A stretch of DNA of 64,000 nt from assembly GCA_947561585.1 (NCBI GenBank), contig CANNZV010000509.1, positions 124,001 through 188,000 of the forward strand, in the 5' to 3' direction. The position numbers and the translations under genes are program-made. The notes beneath the pieces were generated by a model. That model was given only the letters and a program-made list of their open reading frames with translations. It was not told the origin of the DNA and ran no database searches. This document shows, one piece after another, positions 1-12,400 of this stretch. Source of the DNA: Caprella mutica (lineage: Eukaryota > Arthropoda > Malacostraca > Amphipoda > Caprellidae). How positions within the stretch are numbered: the first letter of the stretch is position 1; each line of letters begins with the position of its first letter.

Positions 1-182
1 GAAATATGTGCGGATTGGTGGTGCTAAAAAAGACTCAAACAAACTATATGTTTTAACACTTTTCTTGCATCCTTCACCATGTTTGTTTTACAAGATCTTT
101 GAAAATTTAATCATTGACATTTCAAGGGAATTTTTTTAAATCAGTTGGTAATAGGGAAACTATTTCGCTCTGATAGTTTTAC

Positions 183-446
183 CTTTAGTTTCCTGGCACT
201 GGCGGTTGATGAAGCAGAAGCTAAGGGTGGAAGTTTGGTGGAGGAAGAGGAAGTGGTGGAAGGCGGAGTGATAATAGTGGGTGGAATAAAGGAGGTGGTA
301 GGAGGTGATTTAATGGCACTAGTGGTGGTGGTGGTGGTGGAAGAAGACACACCGGTGGAAAGAGCAGAGGAAGGATTTAAAGTGGAGGTAGTATCTGCTG
401 ATGTTGCAGATGCAGTGGTAGTTGCCACTGGTTTTCTCGGCAGTCC
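183..446 (-). CDS. eag: eag exon 16: Ser/Thr-rich tail exon
   Basis: 264 bp, 88 codons, acceptor ..tggaaaacag, donor AAG|GTAAAA. It encodes [20 protein letters not shown], then long Ser/Thr/Pro runs ([25 protein letters not shown]) and ends [10 protein letters not shown]. Fly Eag has a similar low-complexity Ser/Thr/Ala tail at about this place. The exon is richer in G and C than its flanks, and its phase fits exon 15. The opposite strand has a comparable open frame rich in Val and Glu, which I take as its shadow. The tail coiled coil that should follow is beyond the left edge. Confidence 0.6.
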
Positions 447-3400
447 CTGTTTTCCAAAATTAAGTAATTGGATAAAACAAAGTGAATAGCCTTACAAATG
501 AACAAGAAATGACTTTGTCCGCTTATAAGCACTACATGTAAAGTATTGCACATGTAAAGACAATCTAATCACCAGCTAAATAATATAATGTGAATAATTG
601 AATCTCATAAGTTGACATCAAATAAATGTTGAAATCTGTTAAGCTATATTTAATTCATGTGACAAGTGACTCTTTTATGGGATATTTTCAGTAAACCGTG
701 TAGTTGCGGAACACTGAAAAGATCTTCCTAGCCCCTTCTTATCGAAAACTGAACATTCTTTTTATAGCTTGTCATTAGCTACTGTAACATATCTGCTATT
801 ATGTATTTACCCTAATCACCATATAACGATTTTATTTTAACATCACCTTGGTTAAACATGATTTAGCTACAGAACTTCAAATCTAGATCAACATGCATGT
901 GAATGGAAATATCAGAATTTAGCTATTACTGTAGACATACATATTGAATAATTTAATTAAATGAAGATACTTATAAGCGGACAGTTTTTAATTGATCAAG
1001 AAGTTTAAATCACTCAAATTATATGAGAGTAGGGTAAAGCTTAAATTATCAGATGCGAATTAAATAGGGTTGTAATTAAATAAATCACATCAAAATATGA
1101 ACATTAAAATACTATATCCATTGTGGAGAGAAGAACACTAACAAAAACATGTAATTTAACTCGTTCTTTTTCTTAGCATTCTCTCTACATAAATATATTT
1201 AAATATTTTGATGCGATTACTTACTAAAGGGCCGTACACACGTAGTGTTTTTTAAGTCTTTCCACCAGACTTTTTGCTAAGCTCCTCCTACTTTTTCCAC
1301 GAGAATATAAGAAGAACGATATAATTATTATTTATTTCAGTTGGTATCCATGATACCTGCAGGTGAAATAAATTATTATTATATCGTTTTTTCTTATATT
1401 CTCGCGGAAAAAGTAGGAGGAGCTTAGAAAGACTTAAAAAACCCTACGTGTGTACGGCCCTTAATAACCTTTTAAAATTTTCTTCCAGTTTTTAGTTTCA
1501 CATTTTACTTTTCCCTAGTATCATGGAAGATAAAATAGTTTTGATTATTTTAGATGAAAAGATTAAAATAAGTAGAAAATTTAGTGTACTTAATTTAAAG
1601 TTTCATTAATTGTGACTGGAGAAGCTAACCAGTTTATTTTAAGCACGTGATATCAATTTATTTGATTAGAAAAGTCTTTGATTTAGAGCGTGAGTTTTAG
1701 ATTAATATTAAATTTAGAGAAAAATAACACTCTTCAAATATAGAATAGAAAAATAGATGGAAAATTTAAAATTAACTAAATGCAGTTTATAAAATAGTCT
1801 CCACAAACGTTTTTTTAAAGAAAACAAATCTACGGGGGAACGTTGTAGTTAGTACTCAGACACTCATAGTGATCGGAAAGTGTGTGTTATCACAGGTCAT
1901 GCTGTACCAATTAGAATTTTCTAATACGATTTATCGGTCGGTTTCACATCTTCGATCACAAAACGATATTATAATTGGCATTTGAATTTAATTGGTATCC
2001 ATGATACCTCCAGGAATATTAATTTCAATTGGTATCCATGAAACCTGAAGTATCATTGATACCAATTGAAAAATATAATAATTATTATATTGTTTATTCT
2101 TATAGGACCGAAGACGACCGAACCCCCACTTTCAGAGTACGGAGAGTGTTCAAATAACGCAACGTTTCTCCGATAAAAAGTTGAGAGTTGAGAGGCGTGG
2201 GTCTAACCTTGATGAGAGGTCCTCCACCACTGTGTTTGTTTACAAGGGACTTCAGTTTGGATTCTGGCCTTTTGATGGGCAGTGGTGGATCATCTTTGGC
2301 CCCACCTTCATCCTCCCCTGATGGTGAAAATACCAAAATAATGTCACTTGGAGAAACTAACTAATAAACTTTATAATGAAAAGAAAAATACAATTTTTTA
2401 GAAATTTGAAAAAAAAGTTTTATGTTAACGGTAATTTCAAAGTTAAAATTAAGTGAAAAAAAATTTAAATTAATCAATGGATTTTAAACTTAAAATCATA
2501 ACCTTATCAATTAATAAACCTATTACCATTACAAATTTATATGTTAAACAATGAGAAATATTTATGTGAGTACAGTGGAACTCCTCTATAATGAAATCCT
2601 GAATAAGGAAGTAGCCTCTATACTCTATAGGTAGTGAACACATTTTTTTTAGTCTGCCATAAAATGGCCGTCTGTTTGAAATAACTCATGGCCATTTACG
2701 GCAGACTATAGAAAATTTGTTCACTATACAGGCTACTTCCTTACTCAGGACACTACATTCACTATAGAGGATGATTTTATAGTGCATATCACTATAAGCA
2801 TGCGAATGTTAGGTATTATAAGCAAATACTGATGGACCTAACCTGTCATATAAAATATATTAACTATGTTTTGTCTCTTGCCCCAAAAGTATATCTAAAA
2901 TAAGGGCTTGAGAAAGAAAATATCATCCTTTTTTCATCTTTTCTCAATAAATACTATCCATTAACCTTCTCTACCGAAGATGTTCTTCCACTTCCTTGGT
3001 CCACTGGTCTCCCTAACGTTGTTTATTCTCGCTGGGGGCATTTTAACAACCTGAAAAGAAGCGAACAAATGAAATGTAGTAGCCTTTAAAGTGCCGTGCA
3101 CACGTAGGTTTTAAGTCTTTCCACCAGACCTTTTACTAAGCTCCTCCTACTTTTTCCACGAGAATATAAGAAAAACGATATAATTATTGTTTATTTTAAT
3201 TGGTATCCATAATGCTTGGAGGTATCATGGATACCAACTGAAATAAATCATTATTATATCGTTTTTTCTTATATTCTCGTGGAAAAAGTAGAAGGAGCTT
3301 AGCAAAGAGTCTGGTGGAAAGACTTTAAAAACCCTACGTGTGTAATACCTTTTAACGTTCTAACATATTCAGTCACTTAAAAAAAGTATGAAAACTGTTT

Positions 3401-6400
3401 TTTTTTTTCGGTAAAAGGTTATGAAAATTGAAATTAATTTGCTTTGCATTATTATGTAATGGAGTGCAGGGGAAATAATATCGCATTTGACAACGAAAGT
3501 GACCCGTTAAAATCATTGACTTGGCTTTTATTCTGAAAAACTGGTATTATAAAAATTGTAGCATTAAAGTTCCGAGTTATCGGACGGTTTCACATTTTCG
3601 ATCGTATAAGAAAAAGTATATAAAAGTTAAAAAAAAATTTTATATATATTTTTTTTATATGATTGAAAATGTGGAACAGTCCGATAACTCGGAACTTACG
3701 CAACTCTTGCCCACGTGTTAGGCGGGCCTAAGGCAACCATCAACGCGGTCAGCATACTGTCAGGGACGTAGAGTATATATTTTTTAAATTCAAAGCCTTG
3801 CGCACTTCTTGAAAAAACAACTCATTATTTAATTGAATTTTTGATCTAAATGGGATAGGATAATAATAATTAATTCAATTCATTTCACCTTAAGAGCTTC
3901 AGAAGACCCCGAAATAACCTCCCCTTCGTGTTTCTCAACGCCCCCTTTCTCAACATCCTTGTTCACCCCTGCTATAGGCAGTAGACCCCCTATCCCCTCC
4001 GTGCCCCCTCCCCCCAAACTATCCGGGTTGGAGTCGGTGACATTAAGGGGGTTGCCAGATTTCTCCCTACGGAATCTGAAAATAAACACCAGTCACAAAG
4101 AATATATTAGTGAGAAGAACATTCAAGATAATGTTCTACCATTGAAAATATCAATATCACAAAAAGTATAGCAAATAATGCTAATAAAATATAGTAGCAT
4201 CACAGAAAAATTCATGAGATCTGCAATAAAAAAAATGTTACCAGAAATTGAAATTGAATGTTTTTTTAGCTCATCTAAAAATCCAAAAAAAAACTTTTTA
4301 AGACTTTTTAAGAGTGTTATCATAAAAATGTATACCAGGCTTCTAGTCTATTAAGTTATTTAAAAATATTTTAAATAAAAATATATTCTTAAGATTTCAT
4401 TTATAATTTAAAATGGATTATTTTGTTATTATGATGAAGGAATGAAATTGATTTAACTATATTCGATAGCTATAATGCGTAGCAAGCAACTATGCAATTT
4501 ATTTAGTAAAATTCTATAAGAGTTTATTAAATATCTATTAAGTTTTGTAAAGATGTAATTGTATAAATATATAAATGATTGATAAGTAGAGCGTAGATGA
4601 GGAAAGAGTATTCACGATGAGAATGAATCTAATGAGACACACTGAAAGCAAACCAAATAGGTACTTAACTACTAATACTTCTAACAATGTAACATCGTGA
4701 TTTCTAACATTTATCAAAGATCTACAGAACAATACTTACTAAACACATCATTGTGACACATTATTCAAAGTACAATCTACACTGAATTCGATATTGGAAG
4801 AAGAATGATTGAATTTTGAAACAGCCGCCATTTTGAAATTTTATTCAACCGCCATTTTGAAATTTCATTTAACCGTCATCTTGAATTTTGATTCCGACGT
4901 CATCAGTGGATGTAATAGAATCCAAAATTAAAAAAAATTGTTCATTTACATTTATTCATGAGAGGAAAAGAATGATCGTTCTTGAGGTTTACGGTACCTA
5001 ACTACATTGGTACACCACAATCAAAACAATATGGCTGCATCCTATGTTTGGTCATTCTTCTTCCAATAATTTTATACCAGGGTACAATCTACGGGGTGCT
5101 AAAGTAAAACAGTATAGTGCTGAATATATACTATATTAATGACAGTGTCAGGATGGAAAGTTTAATAGAGAGATTTTGCTTACTATTTTCTAATAAATTG
5201 ACGTTAGTTTCAGGAATAATACTTCTTATACTTCGACAAAATGCTATAAGACACTAAATGGTTTAGGGATGGCTTTATCCAATTGAAAATTATATACAGT
5301 TTTCAAGTTTGAAAGATGAATTCGAATATACTTTAACAAGTTAGAAGACTTTATTAAATATTGAATTTTTAAATTTGTTTGGGCTTAAAATTGATTTGTG
5401 AATAATATACCATCGATCACATCTTTTTAAATAGTTGATAGAGGTTGAGAGGGAAATTTCATTGGATAATGTGGATTGTTTCATTAATATATTAGTTCTT
5501 CTTGGTCCTATCATTCAAGATTTCAATACTAATATTCAATTAATATCTATACTGTTTATGTAAACATCTCAAAGGGTTATAGTTGGAAGGGACACATTAA
5601 TTTAAAATCTTGTTCGACATAGCATTAATATTATCAATTTTCCATATTTACATATGAAATCTTTTAATTTTAGTTCTAATTGATTATTTGGATTTTAAGG
5701 TACGAAATCTTTTGATGGCTTTATACTTCCTAAATGTATCATGCCTATATTATAGGGAAGTACTGTGACACTCACAGTAGTCGTAAAGTGGCTATTAAGA
5801 TAGGTCATGATAGATTTTATATGAAGGTCAGATTGGTTAATAACTTTCGTTAATGCCCAATATCCGAGTACCGAGAGTGTCACAGTAGAACGATATTCCT
5901 CTGTTACACAGTGGTTCATTAAGGGGCGTACACACGTAGGGTTTTTTAAGTCTTCCCGTCAGACTTTTTGCTAAGCTCCTTCTACTTTTTCCACGAGAAT
6001 ATACGATATAACGATATAATATTTATTTATTCCATTTGGTATCCATGATACCTGCAGGTATGATATGAGGTATCATGGATACCAACTGAAATAAATAATT
6101 ATTATATAGTTTTTTCTTGTATTCTCGTGGAAAAAGTAGGAGGAGCTTAGCAAAAAGTCTGGTGGAAAGACTTAAAAAACCCTACTTGTGCACGGCCCTT
6201 CAGGTGGTATAGTGGATGAAAACACTGGTGTTTCTAAATATGGACATGGTTCACATTTGTTAACTAAGTTCTATGAATGGTTCACAATGGTTTACTTGAT
6301 TAACAGATCCACCACCTCTGTCCTATGTTTTCCTTGCCAGCTCTTCCTAATGAACGAAACACAGGAGACTTTTAAGAAACAAAACTAAATTTAATACTTC

Positions 6401-9400
6401 GATCACTGCGATAAGTTCTTCCTAACATGCAGTTGAATGTACATCTCGAAAACTAAGGCAACCGTTTTAACTAAATCTAGCATCTAAAACTGGGTTAATC
6501 TCACTTTTTCATTATTTCAATAACTTTTAATTTCAGTTAAAGGATAAGTACTCAATATCCGAAATGACACAGCAGCCGTAAGGCTGATAGCAAGTTATCA
6601 AACCATTGTACAGTTTTCGAAAGGAAGTGGCTGGGAAGGATCTTTACAGTATACCGTGTAGTGACTAGGAAGGATCTTTACAGAATACCATGTAGTGACT
6701 AGGAAGGATCTTTACAGTGTACCGTGTAGTGGATAGGAAGGATCTTTACAGTATACCGTGTAGTGGATAGGAAGGATCTTTTCAGTATATCGTGTTGTGG
6801 CTGGGAAGGATCTTTACAGTATACCGTGTAGTGGATAGGAAGGATCTTTCCAGTGTACCGTGTAGTGACTAGGAAGGATCTTTACAGTATACCGTGTAGT
6901 GGATAGGAAGGATCTTTTCAGTATACCGTGTACTGGCTGGGAAAGATCTCTTCAGTTTGAATGACACTGAAACTATCATTCCTATAGTCACTGCACAGTA
7001 CACTGAAAAGATTCTTCCACACTGAAAAGGACCTTCCAAGCCACTTCCAATCGAAAACTGTTTTTTTGTAACTTGTAAAGGCTACTGTGTCATATCGGCT
7101 GAAGAATGATTGAATTTACTGAAAAACGTTTTGAAAATTAATATAATTTTGATTTGCATGATGAGTAGTTATTCCTTTTCAATTTAAATACAGGTTATAT
7201 ATTTTTCAGTTCCACCTATTTTTCTTTTAAAAATGAGATTTTCCCAGATTTTTTGATTATTTCTATAGAAAGCTCTTTGTTAAGTTCTGCAGTTAAGATT
7301 GAAACAGGGTTTGAATCCACTGTGACGGGGGTTATGTTGATCATTTTTAACTGTACAAAGGAATAGAGCTTTAAAAATAAGCAAAACAACACTAAAAGCG
7401 GTCAACCCACAAGTTAAAAAACCTGTATGCAATTTACAATTACTTTCGTTATATTTTGTATATAGTTTTTTATATGCCTACTTTATTTTATTTTATAAAA
7501 AAATATAATATCTAACTATTGCTACATACTACTGAATAACTAACATTGCATATCTAAACTACCTGTGTATCTACTGCAGATATCTATATTAGATATAACA
7601 AAATGAGCCTTGCTATAGCTAGAAATTACTACAGTAGAACTCCTCTATAATGAACTTCTCTATAGTGAATGTAGTGTCCTGCGTTAAAAGTAGCCTCTAT
7701 GGTGAACACATTTTCTTTTGTGTACCATGAACTGTATATCAAACTACAGAAAACTTGATAACTATAGAGGCTTCTCCTACTAGGAGTGTACATTCACTAT
7801 AGAGGATTTCATTATAGAGGAGTTCTACTGTACTACCAATCTAATTCTACCATGCGAGCTCTGTTCACAGAATGTACTGAACTGCTGGACCACCAACCAA
7901 TGAGCCATCAGAATTGCTAGGGTAAGTTACGATATATCGGACAGTTTCACATCTTCGATCGTATTAGAAAAAGTATATAATAATCTTCATTTAATTTTTA
8001 TTCATGGATACCAAATAAAATGTTACCTGTTGGTATCATGGATACCAAATAAAATGTTACCTGTAGGTATCATGGGATACCAAATAAAATGTTACCTGTA
8101 GGTATCATGGATACCAAATAAAATGTTACCTGTAGGTATCATGAATACCAAATAAAATGTTACCTGTAGACAAGGATACCAAATAAAATGTTACCTGTAG
8201 ACAAGGATACCAAATAGAATGTTACCTGTAGGTATCATGAATACCAAATAAAATGTTACCTGTAGACAAGGATACCAAATAAAATGTTACCTGTAGACAA
8301 GGATACCAAATAAAATGTTACCTGTTGGTATCATGAATACCAAATAAAATGTTACCTGTAGACAAGGATACCAAATAAAATGTTACCTGTTGGTATCATG
8401 GATACCAAATAAAATGTTACCTGTAGGTATCATGGGAAACCAAATAAAAGTTACCTGTAGGTATCATGGGAAACCAAATAAAATGTTACCTGTTGGTATC
8501 ATGGATACCAAATAAAATGTTACCTGTAGGTATCATGGGAAAACAAATAAAAGTTACCTGTAGGTATCATGGGAAACCAAATAAAATGTTACCTGTTGGT
8601 ATCATGAATACCAAATAAAATGTTACCTGTAGACAAGGATACCAAATAAAATGTTACCTGTAGACAAGGATACCAAATAAAATGTTACCTGTAGGTATCA
8701 TGAATACCAAATAAAATGTTACCTGTAGACAAGGATACCAAATAAAATGTTACCTGTAGACAAGGATACCAAATAAAATGTTACCTGTTGGTATCATGAA
8801 TACCAAATAAAATGTTACCTGTAGACAAGGATACCAAATAAAATGTTACCTGTTGGTATCATGGATACCAAATAAAATGTTACCTGTAGGTATCATGGGA
8901 AACCAAATAAAAGTTACCTGTAGGTATCATGGGAAACCAAATAAAATGTTACCTGTTGGTATCATGGATACCAAATAAAATGTTACCTGTAGGTATCATG
9001 GGAAAACAAATAAAAGTTACCTGTAGGTATCATGGGAAACCAAATAAAATGTTACCTGTTGGTATCATGAATACCAAATAAAATGTTACCTGTAGACAAG
9101 GATACCAAATAAAATGTTACCTGTAGACAAGGATACCAAATAAAATGTTACCTGCAGGTATCATGGATACAAATTTAAATTAAAATTAAATCATAATTAT
9201 TAAACATATGTTCTTATATAATAGACGTTGTGTAACTGTCCGATAATTCTTAACTCACCCTCTACGAAACGTGGACAATGTACTATTTTCACATTTCTCG
9301 AAACACTGACAGCTGATTGGTCAAGAACTCGATGATAAATCTAGCTAAAAAGCCTTTTAATGATAAGAAGTGACTTTCTTCTCATTCATGATTGTAAGTA

Positions 9401-12400
9401 AAAATGGTGACAGAAAGTTCTCAGTAATTATGGTATATAAATAGTGAATAAAAGAGGTAAAAAAGGCAGATGAGTGAGTCTTAAAATCTCATTGACTAGA
9501 GAGAGGGTTTACGTATGTAGAAAAGTGGAATATCTTTATATTGTTGGGAGAGAAAAAAGTCCATAATGGATAAATTTGTAGTACTTCATCATCTTTTACC
9601 TCCAATTTTGGCCTCCAACACTGGGAGCGGAAGAGAATTTAGCGAAATGAAGATGAGGTGAACGCAATAGAGACAGTTTGGGTGTTTGTTGACAGGGATG
9701 TTGCTGTAGTATTTATTTATTAAAGTTAATCAACGGAAAGACTGAGTGAAGCTCATCTGATTTGAAGATAGAATTGAAGTAGAGGCCTTGTTTTTATCAT
9801 CTACAGTGTTTGCAGGCCTCATCATCTACAGTGTCTACAGGCCTCATCATCTACAGTGTCTACAGGCCTCATCATCTACAGTGTTTGCAGGCCATACCAT
9901 GTGTAGTTTCTACAGGCCTCATCATCTACAGTGTTTGCAGGCCATACCATGTGTAGTTTCTACAGGCCTCATCATCTACAGTGTTTGCAGGCCTCATCAT
10001 CTACAGTGTCTACAGGCCTCATCATCTACAGTGTCTACAGGCCTCATCATCTACAGTTTCTACAGGCCTCATCACCTACAGTGTCTACAGGCCTCATCAT
10101 CTACAGTGTCTACAGGCCTCATCATCTACAGTGTCTACAGGCCTCATCATCTACAGTGTCTACGGGCCTCATCACCTACAGTGTCTACAGGCCTCCTCAT
10201 CTACAGTGTCTACAGGCCTCATCATCTACAGTGTTTGCAGGCCTCATCATCTACAGTGCCTACAGGCCTCATCATCTACAGTGTCTACAGGCCTCATCAC
10301 TTACAGTGTCTACAGGCCTCATCACCTACAGTGTCTACAGGCCTCCTCATCTACAGTGTCTACAGGCCTCATCATCTACAGTGTCTATAGGCCTCATCAC
10401 CTACAGTGTCTACAGGCCTCCTCATCTACAGTGTCTACAGGCCTCATCATCTACAGTGTCTACAGGCCTCATCATCTACAGTGTCTACAGGCCTCATCAT
10501 CTAAGTGTCTGCAGGCCTCATCATCTACAGTGTCTACAGGCCTCATCATCTACAGTGTCTGCAGGCCTCATCACCTACAGTGTCTACAGGCCTCATCATC
10601 TACAGTGTTTGCAGGCCTCATCATCTACAGTGTCTGCAGGCCTCATCATCTACAGTGTCTGCAGGCCTCATCATCTACAGTGTCTGCAGGCCTCATCATC
10701 TAAAGTGTCTGCAGGCCTCATCATCTACAGTGTCTGCAGGCCTCATCATCTACAGTGTCTGCAGGCCTCATCATCTACAGTGTCTGCAGGCCTCATCATC
10801 TACAGTGTCTGCAGGCCTCATAATCTAAAGTGTCTGAGGCCTCATCATCTACACTGTCTGCAGTCCTCATCATCTACAATGTCTACAGGCCTCATCATCT
10901 ACAGTGTCAACAGGCCTCATCATCTACAGTGTCTACAGGCCTCATCATCTACAGTGTCAACAGGCCTCATCATCTACAGTGTCTACAGGCCTCATCTTCT
11001 ACAGTGTCTACAGGCCTCATCATCTACAGTGTCTACAGGCCTCATCATCTACAGTGTCTACAGGCCTCATCATCTACAGTGCCTGCAGGCCTCATCATCT
11101 ACAGTGTCTACAGGCCTCATCTTCTACAGTGTCTACAGGCCTCATCATCTACAGTATCTACAGGCCTCATCATCTACAGTGTCTACAGGCCTCATCATCT
11201 ACAGTGTCTACAGGCCTCATCATCTACAGTGTCTACAGGCCTCATCATCTACAGTGTCTACAGGCCTCATCATCTACAGTGTCTGCAGGCCTCATCATCT
11301 ACAGTGTCTACACGCCTCATCATCTACAGTGTCTACAGGCCTCATCTTCTACAGTGTCTACAGGCCTCATCATCTACAGTGTCTACAGGCCTCATCATCT
11401 ACAGTGTCTACAGGCCTCATCATCTACAGTGTCTACAGGCCTCATCATCTACAGTGCCTACAGGCCTCATCATCTACAGTGTCTACAGGCTTCATCATCT
11501 ACAGTATCTACAGGCCTCATCATCTACAGTGTCTACAGGCCTCATCATCTACAGTGTCTACAGGCCTCATCATCTACAGTGACTACAGGCCTCATCATCT
11601 ACAGTGTCTACAGGCCTCATCATCTACAGTGTCTACAGGCCTCATCATCTACAGTGTCTACAGGCCTCTCTTCCTACAGTGTTCCAATAGCAATATACAG
11701 TTTTCTGATCCCTGTTAACAATCACCCCTCTATGCGATTGAACAAAAGAGTTATTTCTTTTATTAGATTGTCTCATTGTTTTATTAGAGAATTAGGTTAA
11801 TTCTGTTACGAAATAAATAAATTAGAAAGAAATGACGATTATGAAGATCAAGTATTTCAACCAAGTGGAAATGGAAAAATTCTGTGAACGTTTAATGTAA
11901 ATAAAAATTATGGCTATACATAAGTATTAATCCAATTTTATTCTAACAAATTATTTCCTACAATTAAATACACAAATTATATTCTTCATTTTATTAAATC
12001 ATTTATTTCGTAATTTTTTTTATTTGACACATCCATTCTCTCTCACCATTATCTTACTAATCTCACATTCATAATTTTCTCTTTCACATTCTCTTCATTC
12101 CCCATTAACTAGGTATCATCATTCTTCTATAATACTCAATTTTCGTTCTTTATCTTACAGTTTCCTATACTTCTCCATTATCCCCTGGTCTTCTAAATTC
12201 TCCAATTTCCGCCCGCCCTATTCTTAATTCAAGTTCCAATTCTCTCATCTCAATTTTTTTCTCATTAACCAAACGGAATACCTTTTCCATTCAGTTATTG
12301 GAGTTTCCTCCAGGATTTACCCCACCCATCACACAGAATATTTTTTCACTCATTTAAGTTTTTCCCCAAGTTTCCTCCACGTTTTACCCCACCACAGAGG

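Larger units (their letters stand above)
447..2207 (-). other. intron between eag exons 15 and 16
   Basis: No coding sequence seen. It holds a family D fold-back remnant (about 655-790), a complete family A MITE (1228-1461) and a nested MITE cluster (1845-2165). The remainder is AT-rich sequence with no recognisable structure. Confidence 0.75.

Noticed and set aside
145..489. Plus-strand frame ([16 protein letters not shown]) opposite eag exon 16
   Set aside because: The minus-strand reading has proper acceptor, donor and phase with the neighbouring eag exons. The plus frame is its shadow.
9788..11800. Several long open frames (up to about 595 codons) with 25-residue repeats
   Set aside because: They come from a 25-bp tandem array read in all three frames. 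No start context, no non-repeat domain, no splice support.
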